From assembly GCF_021391675.1 (NCBI RefSeq), contig NZ_CP090095.1, positions 4,253,001 through 4,317,000 on the forward strand: a stretch of 64,000 nucleotides of DNA, read 5' to 3'. The notes beneath the pieces were generated by a model. The model was not told the DNA's origin, ran no database searches, and saw only the letters and a program-made list of their open reading frames with translations. Made by a program: the position numbers and the translations under genes. The stretch is from Neorhizobium galegae. GTDB lineage: Bacteria; Pseudomonadota; Alphaproteobacteria; Rhizobiales; Rhizobiaceae. Below are positions 9,008-17,801 of the stretch, in pieces (the first letter of the stretch is position 1; every line of letters starts with the position of its first letter).

Positions 9008-11098
9008 TCAGGCGTCGCTGCCGGAGAGCTCCTCGACCATCGCGAGGCCCTTTTTCTTCAGCATCGCCTTCGGGTCCGGCAACTTTCCGCGGAACGCCTT
9101 GTAGGTCTCTTCCGGATCGATCGAGCCGCCGACGGAATAGATGTTGTTCTTGAGCTTGCGCGCCATGACCGGATCGAAGGCGTTGCCGGTTTCCTCGAAG
9201 GCGGAGAAGGCGTCCGCGTCGAGTACTTCAGACCACATGTAGGAATAGTAGCCCGCCGAATAGCCGTCGCCCGAGAACACATGCTGGAAATGCGGCGTCG
9301 CGTGACGCATGACGATCGAGGCCGGCATGCCGATCTCGTCGAGCACTTCCTTCTGCACCGCCATCGGATCGTCGACCGCTCCGCGGGTATGAAACGCCAT
9401 GTCCACCAGCGCCGAGGAGGTGAATTCCACCGTCGCGAAGCCGGCGTTGAAGGTGCGGGCCGCCAGCACCTTGTCGAGCAGCGCCTTCGGCATCGGCTTG
9501 CCGGTTTCGTAATGCACGGCATATTTCTCGAGGATTTCCGGCACGGTCAGCCAGTGCTCGTAAAGCTGCGACGGCAGCTCGACGAAATCGCGCGAGACGC
9601 CGGTGCCGGAGACCGACGGATAGGTGACATCCGACAGCATGCCGTGCAGCGCGTGGCCGAACTCGTGGAACAGGGTGCGGGCGTCGTCGATCGACAGCAG
9701 GGCCGGCTTGCCTTCGGCGGGCTTGGCGAAATTGCAGACGTTGTAGATGATCGGCAGCTCGCCTGTCGCGCCGTTCTTCAGCGGCAGCTTATGCTGCGAC
9801 TGGAGGGAATTCATCCAGGCGCCGGAGCGCTTCGAGGACCGGGCGAAATAGTCGCCGAGGAACAGCGCCTTCAGCTTGCCCTCCCTGTCGCGGATCTCGA
9901 ACACCCGCACATCCGGATGGTAGGCCGAAACACCCTTCACCTCGACCGCCTTGATGCCGAACAGGCGCTCGGCGACATCGAAGCACGCCTCGATGATCTT
10001 TTCGAGCTGAAGATAGGGCTTCAGCTCCGTTTCGGAGAAATCGAAGGTTCGCTGCCGCAGCTTCTCGGCATAATAACGCCAGTCCCACGGCATGACCTCG
10101 TGGTTCTTGCCCTCCTCGGCGATCAGGCCGCCAAGGCTCGCCTCTTCCTCCAGCGCCTTGGAGCGCGCCTTGTCCCAGACCTGACGGAGCAGCGTGTTTA
10201 CCGCATCGGACGTCTTCGCCATCGTGTTGTCGAGCTTGTAGGCCGCGAAATTTTCGTATCCGAGCAGTTTTGCTTTTTCCGCCCGCAGCGCCAGCGTTTC
10301 GCGCACGATGCCGAGATTGTCGGTCTCGCCGCCGTTTTGTCCGCGCGCCGCCCAGGCCCTGAAAGCCTGTTCGCGCAGGTCACGGCGGGTCGAGAAGGTG
10401 AGGAACGGCTCGATAATCGAGCGCGACAGCGTCACCATATATCCGTCCGCCTCGCCGCGTTCGCGGGCAGCGGATGCCATGGCATCGCGCAGGAACGCCG
10501 GCAGACCGCCGAGTTCGGGCTCGTCGGACAATTTCAGCGACCAGCTTTTCTCGTCGCCCAGCACGTTCTGGCCGAACTGGGCGCCCAGCCCGGCAAGTTT
10601 CTCGTTGATATCGGCCAGCCGCTCCTGCTCGGCCTTGGCGAGCTTGGCACCGGCCTTGACGAAACCCTTCCAGTGACGTTCCAGCACCCGCTCTTCCTCG
10701 AGCGTCAGGCCCAGTTCCTTGCGATTGTCCCAGAGCGTGTCGATGCGGGCAAACAGCGCCGCATTCATGCCGATCTTCGAATAATGGCGGGACATTTTTG
10801 GCGCGATCTCGCGCTCAAGTGCCTGAATGTTCTCGTTGGTATGGGCACCGGCCTTGCCCCAGAACAGCGCCGAAACGCGCGACAGGGCATCGCCTGCGGT
10901 CTCCAGGGCAACGACCGTGTTGGTAAAGGTCGGCTCTTGCCGATTGTTGGCGATCGCATCGATCTCCGCTTCGTGGGCGGCAAGCGCTGCGTCGAAGCCG
11001 GGCGCGAAGTCCTCGTCCTTCACCTGATCGAAACGCGGCAGGCCGTGATGACCGTTCCAGTCCACCAAAGCGGGGTTCACCAGAAGATTAGAAGACAT
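9008..11098 (-). CDS. M3 family metallopeptidase (oligopeptidase A / Dcp type)
   Basis: The 696-residue protein carries the zinc site HEFGH at about residues 478-482 (LFHEFGHALHGML) and the conserved downstream region with FVELPSQLYEHW and FQHVFSGDGYSAGYYSYMWSE. It belongs to the thimet/oligopeptidase A/peptidyl-dipeptidase Dcp group, cytosolic enzymes that trim short peptides. The ATG at 11098 is chosen because AAGGA lies about ten bases upstream; the frame extends to 11131 without a better start. OpdA and Dcp cannot be separated firmly from sequence alone. Confidence 0.92.
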   Translation of the reverse strand: MSSNLLVNPALVDWNGHHGLPRFDQVKDEDFAPGFDAALAAHEAEIDAIANNRQEPTFTNTVVALETAGDALSRVSALFWGKAGAHTNENIQALEREIAPKMSRHYSKIGMNAALFARIDTLWDNRKELGLTLEEERVLERHWKGFVKAGAKLAKAEQERLADINEKLAGLGAQFGQNVLGDEKSWSLKLSDEPELGGLPAFLRDAMASAARERGEADGYMVTLSRSIIEPFLTFSTRRDLREQAFRAWAARGQNGGETDNLGIVRETLALRAEKAKLLGYENFAAYKLDNTMAKTSDAVNTLLRQVWDKARSKALEEEASLGGLIAEEGKNHEVMPWDWRYYAEKLRQRTFDFSETELKPYLQLEKIIEACFDVAERLFGIKAVEVKGVSAYHPDVRVFEIRDREGKLKALFLGDYFARSSKRSGAWMNSLQSQHKLPLKNGATGELPIIYNVCNFAKPAEGKPALLSIDDARTLFHEFGHALHGMLSDVTYPSVSGTGVSRDFVELPSQLYEHWLTVPEILEKYAVHYETGKPMPKALLDKVLAARTFNAGFATVEFTSSALVDMAFHTRGAVDDPMAVQKEVLDEIGMPASIVMRHATPHFQHVFSGDGYSAGYYSYMWSEVLDADAFSAFEETGNAFDPVMARKLKNNIYSVGGSIDPEETYKAFRGKLPDPKAMLKKKGLAMVEELSGSDA

Positions 11099-11209
11099 GA
11101 ATATATATCCTTCGTAACGATGCTTCGCCATTCATATAGGAGAAGGCGGCGGGAATGGGTATGCGCCCGTCCATTTTCGTTTTTCAGCAAGAAATCATAC
11201 ACAATAATT

Positions 11210-11226
11210 AATGGTTATTAACCATT
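11210..11226. promoter_or_regulatory. 17-bp palindrome in a divergent promoter region
   Basis: AATGGTTA-T-TAACCATT is a perfect palindrome with 8-bp arms and one central base. It lies in the AT-rich gap between the M3 peptidase gene (leftward) and the small unknown gene (rightward), immediately before a TTGAC -35-like hexamer. The position suggests a dimeric regulator's operator; the regulator is unknown. Confidence 0.4.
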
Positions 11227-11287
11227 TGACGCAGTGCAGTATTCAAAGGTACTTTTGGCGCAGTATCCGATGAAACAGGATATAGCC

Positions 11288-11710
11288 ATGGAAATCAGTT
11301 CCTTGCGCTGGTCTACCAACTTACTGCAAAGAGACCATTCTCGAAACAACAAGGTCGAGAAATCCTCCGAGCATGGAAGTCGGCAGAGCCAGATCACCTT
11401 TCAGGTGCCCGACTCGGATGAATCGCCGATTGATTTTTCGGCGATCACCCCGCGCGATCTGCGCGCGCTCGCGCTTGAAAACTATCAGGCCGGCAAGATC
11501 GACCAGGACACTTACATAACGCTGTCCGAAGAACTTCCAACACACGCCGTCGATGCTCAGGGACAGTTGATGGACCTGTCGCAGGTCACCGACGAAACCG
11601 GCTTCAACTTCCACGACTATTACCGCAACCAGCTTGAAATCGCCATATCGCTTGGCGATACGTCCCGCGCCAACGTCCTTCGCGCGGTCATGGCTTTCAT
11701 CGAAGTCTGA
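11288..11710 (+). CDS. Conserved hypothetical protein, function unknown
   Basis: The protein is 140 residues from the ATG at 11288, which has AGGA about seven bases upstream; other in-frame ATGs at 11270 and 11234 are possible. It is hydrophilic, without signal peptide or membrane segment. The recognisable part is the C-terminal half (ITPRDLRALALENYQAGKID ... YRNQLEIAISLGDTSRANVL), which looks like a small helical domain reminiscent of flagellar or secretion accessory proteins, but I do not recognise the family. It stands alone behind an AT-rich promoter region with a 17-bp palindrome, and is convergent with a LysE gene. Confidence 0.75.
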   Translation: MEISSLRWSTNLLQRDHSRNNKVEKSSEHGSRQSQITFQVPDSDESPIDFSAITPRDLRALALENYQAGKIDQDTYITLSEELPTHAVDAQGQLMDLSQVTDETGFNFHDYYRNQLEIAISLGDTSRANVLRAVMAFIEV

Positions 11711-11739
11711 TCAGGCAAAAGCCTAGCCGCGTCCCACCT

Positions 11740-12381
11740 TCAGGCCCGCCGGTGGCCGAACAGGCCCGGTGCCGAGTGCCAGAGCGCCTGCACCGCAAAA
11801 CCGATGAACAGCAGTCCGGAGAGCCGGACGATCACCCTCTCGTGTTTCCGATAGAAACGCCGCACCACGCCGGCGCCGATAATCCCGATCAGCACCAGAT
11901 CGGCCGTCAGGAAACCGATCAGCGACACGGCGAGAAGAAGCGGCAGCGCGCTGAAATCCAGTGCATCGGCTGAACTTGCAAGCAGCGCGGTGAACGTCGC
12001 CAGCGCCACCGGATACCCCTTGGGGTTTGTCAGGCCGAAGATCAGCCCGCGCCGCAGTGGTCTTTCGACCGTCACCAGAGCGCCGCCATCCTCCTTCGGC
12101 TTCGCCCGCAATGCGCTCCAGCCGATCCAGCCGAGATAGAGCCCGCAGAAAACCCCGAGTATGTCGAAGAGGGTGGTGCCGACCGTCTTTGCGCCGATGA
12201 TCGCCACCAGCGCCAGTCCGGACCACAGGATGTCCCCCGCCAGATGGCCGCCCATGAAGAAGGCCCCGGCCTGCCTTCCCTGCCCGGCACCGATGCCGAG
12301 CAGCGCCAGGAATGCCGGCCCCGGAATGAGCGTATAGGCAAGCGCCGCGAAAAAGGCGCCGGCAAGCAGCGATGATGACAT
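11740..12381 (-). CDS. LysE family translocator
   Basis: The 213-residue protein has six hydrophobic segments and the N-terminal LysE/RhtB signature (FFAALAYTLIPGPAFLAL, residues 9-26), with LTNPKGYPVALATF in the middle. Members export amino acids or related small molecules; the substrate is not evident. It is transcribed divergently from the marR gene across a 115-bp gap, so the MarR protein may control it as well as the efflux gene. Confidence 0.88.
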   Translation of the reverse strand: MSSSLLAGAFFAALAYTLIPGPAFLALLGIGAGQGRQAGAFFMGGHLAGDILWSGLALVAIIGAKTVGTTLFDILGVFCGLYLGWIGWSALRAKPKEDGGALVTVERPLRRGLIFGLTNPKGYPVALATFTALLASSADALDFSALPLLLAVSLIGFLTADLVLIGIIGAGVVRRFYRKHERVIVRLSGLLFIGFAVQALWHSAPGLFGHRRA

Positions 12382-12496
12382 GATGGTCTCCGTCGGAAGG
12401 CTGCGACAATCTCGCCTCCGATTTTACCCGTGTCAATGCAACCAGAGCACCCCCTTTTCCGTTTGCCTCGTACCCGAAAGATAGTAAGGGTGCCTT

Positions 12497-13000
12497 ATGA
12501 AATTCGACGACGAGGCGAAGGGTGCCGAAAAGCATATGGACATTCTGGGGTTCCTGATCGTCGACAGTGCCCGACTGCTGCGTGCCGCCTTCGAGCGCCG
12601 CATCGCCCAGGCGGGCCTGGGATTGACACCCGGGGAAGCCCGCGCCCTGATCAACATCGCGGCTCTCGACGGCAGCCGCCAGCTCGACATCGCCGCCCGC
12701 ATGGGTGTCGAGCCGATGACGCTCTGCGCCTATCTCGACAAGCTGGAGGCGCTTGGACTGGTCGAAAGGCAGCAATGCTCCGCCGATCGGCGTGCAAAGC
12801 GGATCAATCTCACGGAGACTTCCAGCGAGATGATCGGCTCGATCCGCAACGAGTTGAACGGCATTCTCGCCCAGGCGACCGAGGGCCTCAGCGAGGAAAA
12901 CAACCGGATCCTGCGCGAGGCGCTGGCCCTGTTCAACGCCAACCTGCAGGCCGCCGTCCCTTCCGCCGCATTGCAGACCGCACCTGATGAAAGCCGATAA
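12497..13000 (+). CDS. MarR family transcriptional regulator
   Basis: The 167-residue protein has a winged helix-turn-helix core: LTPGEARALINIAALDGSRQ, then the recognition region RMGVEPMTLCAYLDKLEALG and the wing RQQCSADRRAKRINLTETS. Flanking helices form the MarR dimer interface. The 3' end overlaps the start of the Bcr/CflA efflux gene by 14 bp, so both are translated together. By analogy with other MarR-efflux pairs it probably represses its own operon and may respond to the exported drug-like ligand. Confidence 0.9.
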   Translation: MKFDDEAKGAEKHMDILGFLIVDSARLLRAAFERRIAQAGLGLTPGEARALINIAALDGSRQLDIAARMGVEPMTLCAYLDKLEALGLVERQQCSADRRAKRINLTETSSEMIGSIRNELNGILAQATEGLSEENNRILREALALFNANLQAAVPSAALQTAPDESR

Positions 13001-14198
13001 CATGCCGCCTATCCCCGCTCGGATGAGCGAGCGCCGGACCACGATCATCGGCGCCCTCCTGACGGCGATCGGGCCGATTTCCATGGCGATCTACACGCCG
13101 GCGATGCCCGAACTGGTGCGTGCTTTCGACACCACGGAAGCGGCGATCAAGATGTCGCTGTCGCTCTATTTCGCGGGCTTTGCGCTGGCGCAGCTGGTCG
13201 CCGGCCCGGTCTCCGACGCCTTCGGCCGTAAGACCGCCTCGCTGAGCTTCCTCCTGATCTATCTTGCCGGTTCACTGCTTGCGGCCTTTGCGCCGACGAT
13301 CGAATGGGTGCTCGCCGGCCGTCTCATCCAGGGTATCGGCGCTTCGGTCGGCATCACCGTGTCGCGCGCCATCGTGCGTGATCAGTTCAACGGCGGCGAC
13401 GCGGCCCGGATCATCAACACGATGGGCATCATCCTGGCGATCGGGCCGTCCCTCGGTCCGACATTCGGCGGTCTCGCCTTGGCGGCATTCGGCTGGCGAT
13501 CGGTCTTCCTGCTGATGGTCGGTTTCGGAGCGCTGCTGGTCTTCCTGTCCACCGTCTGCATGAAGGAAACCACGGTACCCGATCGCAGCCGGCTGAAGCC
13601 GCTGCGGCTCGTCCAGGCCTATGGCGAAATCATCGCCCTGACACCCTTCCTGTTCACCGCGATGGTGCTCGCTGGCGCGGTGGGCTCCATGTATGCCCAG
13701 GCGGCCGTGTTGCCGTTCATCCTGATCGAGAAGGTCGGGCTGACGCCGACCCAGTTCGGCATGAGCATGCTGATGCAATCCGGCTTCTTCCTGATGGGTT
13801 CGGTCTGCCTGCGCGTCATCTCGAGATGGTTGCCGGCGGAACGCGCACCCCTGATCGGGCTGATCTTCAGCGGCAGCGGCGGCGTCGTCATGGCCCTTTC
13901 GGTCCACTACCTGCCGCCGTCCTTTCTCTCGGTCATGGTGCCGGTTGCCATGTGCGCCTTCGGGATCGCCTTCGTGTCGCCCTACATGACCGCGGCGGGC
14001 CTTATCCCCTTCCCCCATATTGCCGGGTCCGCATCGGCAATGATGGGCTTCATCCAGATGGGCGCCGGCTTCGTAGGCGGCGTCGCCGCCGCCTCGATCG
14101 GCGCGCCGCTACCGGCCTTCGGCATCGTCATTCCCGCCATGCACCTGATCGCCGTGCTCGGTTACATCGGTTTCCGGATCGCCAGCCGCAGGGCATGA
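12987..14198 (+). CDS. Bcr/CflA family multidrug efflux MFS transporter
   Basis: The 403-residue protein has 12 predicted helices. The DHA1 features are present: LLTAIGPISMAIYTPAMPEL in helix 1, the loop motif GPVSDAFGRKTAS, and motif C-like GIILAIGPSLGPTFGG in helix 5. These place it with the Bcr/CflA drug:proton antiporters. It overlaps marR by 14 bp and ends at a shared convergent terminator with argG. The alternative start at ATG 13002 (MPPIPARM) is also plausible. Confidence 0.92.
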   Translation: MKADNMPPIPARMSERRTTIIGALLTAIGPISMAIYTPAMPELVRAFDTTEAAIKMSLSLYFAGFALAQLVAGPVSDAFGRKTASLSFLLIYLAGSLLAAFAPTIEWVLAGRLIQGIGASVGITVSRAIVRDQFNGGDAARIINTMGIILAIGPSLGPTFGGLALAAFGWRSVFLLMVGFGALLVFLSTVCMKETTVPDRSRLKPLRLVQAYGEIIALTPFLFTAMVLAGAVGSMYAQAAVLPFILIEKVGLTPTQFGMSMLMQSGFFLMGSVCLRVISRWLPAERAPLIGLIFSGSGGVVMALSVHYLPPSFLSVMVPVAMCAFGIAFVSPYMTAAGLIPFPHIAGSASAMMGFIQMGAGFVGGVAAASIGAPLPAFGIVIPAMHLIAVLGYIGFRIASRRA

Positions 14199-14200
14199 AA

Positions 14201-14232
14201 AAACCCGCCTCCCTTTTTGGGCAGGCGGGTTT
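14201..14232. terminator. Bidirectional terminator between bcr-type gene and argG
   Basis: The stem AAACCCGCCT / AGGCGGGTTT (14201-14210 and 14223-14232) encloses a 12-base loop. A and T flanks on both sides make it suitable for terminating the two convergent genes, whose stops are only 55 bp apart. Confidence 0.85.
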
Positions 14233-14253
14233 CGGTGATCGGATTATCAGGAA

Positions 14254-15477
14254 TTACTTGCCCAGATTGCGCTTGGCGAGCGTGCGCAGGCGCAGCGCAT
14301 TGAGCTTGATGAAGCCCGCGGCATCCTTCTGATCGTAGGCACCCTGGTCGTCCTCGAAGGTGACCAGCTTGTCGGAATAGAGCGACTTTTCGCTCTCGCG
14401 GCCGATGACCATGACATTGCCCTTGTAGAGCTTCAGCGTCACTTCGCCTTCCACATGCTCCTGGCTCTTGTCGATCAGCGCCTGCAGCATTTCGCGCTCC
14501 GGCGAGAACCAGAAGCCGTAATAGATGAGCTCCGCGTAACGCGGCATGATGTCATCCTTGAGATGCGCGGCACCGCGGTCCAGCGTGATGCTCTCGATCG
14601 CGCGGTGGGCGGCCAGCAGGATCGTGCCGCCGGGGGTCTCGTAGACGCCGCGCGACTTCATGCCGACATAACGGTTCTCGACGAGGTCAAGACGGCCGAT
14701 GCCGTTGTCGCGGCCGTAATTGTTAAGCGCGGCGAGCAGGGTCGCCGGCGACATGGCGACACCGTTGACGGAAACCGCATCGCCCCTCTTGAAGCCGACC
14801 TTGATGGTCGTCGCCTTGTCGGGCGCGGCTTCCGGCGAGATCGTGCGCATGTGCACGTATTCGGGAGCCTCGACGGCCGGGTCTTCGAGAACCTTGCCCT
14901 CGGAAGAGGAGTGCAGCAGGTTGGCATCGACGGAGAACGGCGCCTCGCCCATCTTGTCCTTGGCAACCGGAATCTGGTTTTCCTCGGCGAACTTCAGGAG
15001 ATCGGTGCGGCTCTTGAAAGCCCAGTCGCGCCACGGCGCGATGACCTTGATATCCGGGTTCAGCGCATAGGCCGAAAGCTCGAAGCGGACCTGGTCGTTG
15101 CCCTTGCCGGTCGCGCCATGGGCGATCGCATCGGCACCGGTTTTCTTGGCGATCTCGATCAGGTGCTTGGAGATCAGCGGACGGGCGATCGAGGTGCCGA
15201 GCAGGTAGACGCCTTCGTAGACGGCGTTGGCGCGGAACATCGGGAAGACGAAATCGCGCACGAATTCCTCGCGCACGTCCTCGATATAGATCTCCTTGAT
15301 GCCGAGCATCTCGGCCTTCTTGCGGGCCGGCTCCAGCTCCTCGCCCTGGCCGAGATCGGCGGTGAAGGTCACCACCTCGGCGTTGAGTTCGGTCTGCAGC
15401 CATTTCAGGATGATCGAGGTGTCGAGACCGCCGGAATAGGCGAGAACGACCTTCTTTACGTCTTTCGGGAGTGCCAT
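14254..15477 (-). CDS. argG: Argininosuccinate synthase
   Basis: The 407-residue protein matches full-length ArgG, which joins citrulline and aspartate using ATP in arginine biosynthesis. The ATP pyrophosphatase loop AYSGGLDTS is at residues 13-21; further signatures are [15 protein letters not shown] and [16 protein letters not shown]. The ATG at 15477 gives the usual start. No other arg gene is next to it, which is common in rhizobia. Confidence 0.97.
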   Translation of the reverse strand: MALPKDVKKVVLAYSGGLDTSIILKWLQTELNAEVVTFTADLGQGEELEPARKKAEMLGIKEIYIEDVREEFVRDFVFPMFRANAVYEGVYLLGTSIARPLISKHLIEIAKKTGADAIAHGATGKGNDQVRFELSAYALNPDIKVIAPWRDWAFKSRTDLLKFAEENQIPVAKDKMGEAPFSVDANLLHSSSEGKVLEDPAVEAPEYVHMRTISPEAAPDKATTIKVGFKRGDAVSVNGVAMSPATLLAALNNYGRDNGIGRLDLVENRYVGMKSRGVYETPGGTILLAAHRAIESITLDRGAAHLKDDIMPRYAELIYYGFWFSPEREMLQALIDKSQEHVEGEVTLKLYKGNVMVIGRESEKSLYSDKLVTFEDDQGAYDQKDAAGFIKLNALRLRTLAKRNLGK

Positions 15478-15589
15478 GTCGATTTACGTCCGTCTGCGGG
15501 TGGAAGCGGTTCTTGAAACTGCCAAGTCATGAATTGCGGCACTTTTAGCGAGTTTCTTGAGGCACGCAAGAAAAACTCGGCAAAGCTGG

Positions 15590-15892
15590 TCAGAGATGGC
15601 GGCCCAGGTTCATCCGCTGATGCAGGACGCGGACGATCGAAATTCGCGCTCCGATACGTTTGTAGATGATGAAATGGGAACCGGATGAGAGACTGAAATA
15701 GCCCGGCCGTATATGATCAAGCGGCTTGCCGCGTCTTGTGTCGCCTGCGAGTTCCAACATGGCATCGATCAGTTCGTGATAATAGTCGTCTGCCTTGGCA
15801 CGCGACCATTTCTGAAATGTATAACGCCAAATCTCCTCGAGGTCGCGTCGCGCTCGCGGCGAAAGGCTATATCCGCGAGGCTTAGGCACCAT
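15590..15892 (-). CDS. parE: RelE/ParE family toxin
   Basis: The 100-residue basic protein has the RelE/ParE fold pattern: SPRARRDLEEIWRYTFQKWS at the N-terminus, GKPLDHIRPGYFSLSSGSHF in the middle and RISIVRVLHQRMNLGRHL at the end, the typical ParE C-terminal strand with VLHxRMD-like residues. ParE toxins usually poison DNA gyrase. The gene overlaps the upstream antitoxin gene by 11 bp, so the pair is co-translated. Confidence 0.88.
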   Translation of the reverse strand: MVPKPRGYSLSPRARRDLEEIWRYTFQKWSRAKADDYYHELIDAMLELAGDTRRGKPLDHIRPGYFSLSSGSHFIIYKRIGARISIVRVLHQRMNLGRHL

Positions 15893-16127
15893 ATTTGCGA
15901 TGCATCTCGCTTAAGAACTCGTCGGAATCGAAGGGTTGCGGCTCGCCGGAAGCCTCGCCCTCATCAATGGCGGCGCGGATGGCTTCGATACCGTCTTCGC
16001 TATCCCGCAGCAGGCGCAGGGCCGCCTCCACGACTTCGCTTGCCGAACTGTAATGGCCGCCGTTCACCTGTCTGTCGATGAAAGCCGTCAGTTCCTCGTC
16101 CACGGTAATCGACGTCATCTTGCCCAT
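15882..16127 (-). CDS. parD: ParD-like antitoxin
   Basis: The 81-residue protein starts with a ribbon-helix-helix DNA-binding segment (MTSITVDEELTAFIDRQVN) followed by GHYSSASEVVEAALRLL, the CopG/ParD signature, and an acidic tail that would wrap the toxin. GGAG stands about eight bases before the ATG at 16127. It is the first gene of the parDE operon and probably autorepresses it. Confidence 0.88.
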   Translation of the reverse strand: MGKMTSITVDEELTAFIDRQVNGGHYSSASEVVEAALRLLRDSEDGIEAIRAAIDEGEASGEPQPFDSDEFLSEMHRKYGA

Positions 16128-16150
16128 CAGGCTCTCCGGTGTGACCTGTC

Positions 16151-16163
16151 TGTCATGTTGACA
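16151..16163. promoter_or_regulatory. Candidate ParD operator
   Basis: TGTCA-TGT-TGACA is an inverted repeat with 5-bp arms, 24 bp upstream of the parD start codon. Toxin-antitoxin operons are usually autorepressed at such sites, so it is a reasonable operator candidate, although the repeat is short. Confidence 0.35.
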
Positions 16164-16228
16164 CTATCTGATGAGGGTACCATATCCCGCCCGACCTTTG
16201 AACAGCAGCGTCATAGAGGAATCTTGCC

Positions 16229-17086
16229 ATGACCATCACTCATCCCGCTCTGAAGAAGGATAATGTTGCCGTGATTACCGGTGCCGCATCGGGCATCGGC
16301 CTTGCCACCGCGAAGGAATTTGCCAGGATGGGCCTTTCCGTCGTCCTAGCCGACCTGGAGGGCGACAGCCTCGCGGAAGCAGCCCGCGAGGTCGCGGCTC
16401 TTGCCGAAGACGGCGAGGCGGATGTCGCTGCCATCGGCACGGATGTCTCCAAGCCGGACGAGATCGAGGCGCTGGAACGCGCCGTCATCCAGCGTTTCGG
16501 CCGGGTGCATGTGCTGATGAACAATGCCGGCATCAGCCCGGGAAGCTCGATATTCGGGCCGCAGGTCAACTGGGACAGTATTTTCGCCGTCAACCTCCTC
16601 GGCGTCATCAACGGCACGAGGACGTTCGGGCCGGCCATGATCGCCCATGGCGAGCCGTCGCTGATCGTCAACACAGGCTCGAAACAGGGGATCACGACAC
16701 CGCCGGGCAACCCCGCCTACAACGTCGCCAAGGCCGGTGTGAAGGCCTTCACCGAAGCGCTCCAGCACGAGCTTCGCAACACGCCCGACTGCCAGGTGTC
16801 GGCCCATCTGCTCATCCCCGGCTTCGTGTTTACCGGCCTGACGAAAGGCGACCGCATCGAAAAGCCTGCCGGCGCCTGGACGCCGGAACAGACGGTCGAG
16901 TTCATGCTGGTGAGCCTCGAGCGCGGCGACTTCTATATCCTGTGCCCCGACAATGACGTGGATCGGGCAACCGACGAACGCCGCATGGCCTGGGCGATCG
17001 GCGATGTCATCGAGAACCGTCCGCCGCTGTCGCGCTGGCATCCGGGCTTCGCGGAAGCATCAAAGGAATTCATCAACGGACGTTGA
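16229..17086 (+). CDS. SDR family NAD(P)-dependent oxidoreductase
   Basis: The 285-residue protein shows the classical short-chain dehydrogenase set: cofactor loop VITGAASGIGLATAKEF at about residues 14-30, NNAG near residue 97, and the catalytic YNVAKAGVK with the YxxxK pair. The C-terminal region ends RWHPGFAEASKEFINGR. The substrate cannot be read from sequence, and no linked pathway gene is present. It is followed by a LysE exporter gene 73 bp downstream on the same strand. Confidence 0.9.
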   Translation: MTITHPALKKDNVAVITGAASGIGLATAKEFARMGLSVVLADLEGDSLAEAAREVAALAEDGEADVAAIGTDVSKPDEIEALERAVIQRFGRVHVLMNNAGISPGSSIFGPQVNWDSIFAVNLLGVINGTRTFGPAMIAHGEPSLIVNTGSKQGITTPPGNPAYNVAKAGVKAFTEALQHELRNTPDCQVSAHLLIPGFVFTGLTKGDRIEKPAGAWTPEQTVEFMLVSLERGDFYILCPDNDVDRATDERRMAWAIGDVIENRPPLSRWHPGFAEASKEFINGR

Positions 17087-17159
17087 TAGATTGATTTGGC
17101 ACGGCTTCGAAAGCCGGGTAGATGGAGCATTCCTTTACCCGGCTATTCGAGCGTGACCC

Positions 17160-17801
17160 ATGGAATTCCTGCCGAGCCTTGCCGCCCTGCTTGCCTTCAC
17201 CGCCGCCGGCCTGCTTCTGGCCCTGACGCCCGGGCCTGACATGACGCTGTCGATCAGCCGCGCGCTCGGCGAAGGCCGGCGCCCGGCGTTGTTCGTGGTG
17301 CTCGGCACCAGCCTCGGCGTCGTCTGCCACACGCTGCTCGTCGCCTTCGGCATCTCGGCGCTGATCACCGCATCGCCGACCGCCTTCTTCATCCTCAAGA
17401 CCGGCGGAGCCGCCTATCTCCTGTGGCTGGCGATCCAGGCGATCCGCTTCGGCTCGAATTTTTCCGTCGAGCAGGTTGAAAAGAGCGCGAGCAGTCCACT
17501 CGCCAACATCTCGACGGGCTTCTGGGTCAATATTTTGAATCCGAAGGTCATCATCTTCTTCATGACCTTCCTGCCGCAGTTCGTGACGGCCGGCGATCCG
17601 CATGTCACCGGCAAGCTGATCTTTTTCGGCTTCTATTTCATCTTGATCGGCATGCCGGTGAACCTGATCGTCGTCCTGGCGGCCGACTGGCTGTCGGGCT
17701 GGCTCCAGGCCAATCCGAAGGTCCTGCGCGGCATCGACTACACGTTCGCAGGCGTCTTTTCGGTCTTCGCCGCCAAGATCTTCTTCACCCAGGCGCGATA
17801 G
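17160..17801 (+). CDS. LysE family translocator
   Basis: The 213-residue protein has six hydrophobic segments and the family signature AAGLLLALTPGPDMTLSISR near residues 16-35, with FWVNILNPKVIIFFMTFLPQ in the middle. It is a second LysE/RhtB exporter in the window, only distantly similar to the one at 11.7 kb. Substrate unknown; threonine, homoserine lactone or lysine exporters are in the same family. Its 3' end overlaps the convergent ECF sigma gene by 17 bp. Confidence 0.88.
   Translation: MEFLPSLAALLAFTAAGLLLALTPGPDMTLSISRALGEGRRPALFVVLGTSLGVVCHTLLVAFGISALITASPTAFFILKTGGAAYLLWLAIQAIRFGSNFSVEQVEKSASSPLANISTGFWVNILNPKVIIFFMTFLPQFVTAGDPHVTGKLIFFGFYFILIGMPVNLIVVLAADWLSGWLQANPKVLRGIDYTFAGVFSVFAAKIFFTQAR

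Noticed and set aside
11207-11220. Possible CtrA box in the palindrome region
   Set aside because: The two TTAA half sites are 6 bases apart, whereas the CtrA consensus has 7; the sequence is better described as a symmetric palindrome.
9281-11221. Long open frame opposite the M3 peptidase
   Set aside because: Antisense shadow of a gene with a clear HEFGH site.
11723-13084. Long minus-strand frame over the LysE and marR genes
   Set aside because: It overlaps two genes with clear family signatures in other frames and has none of its own.
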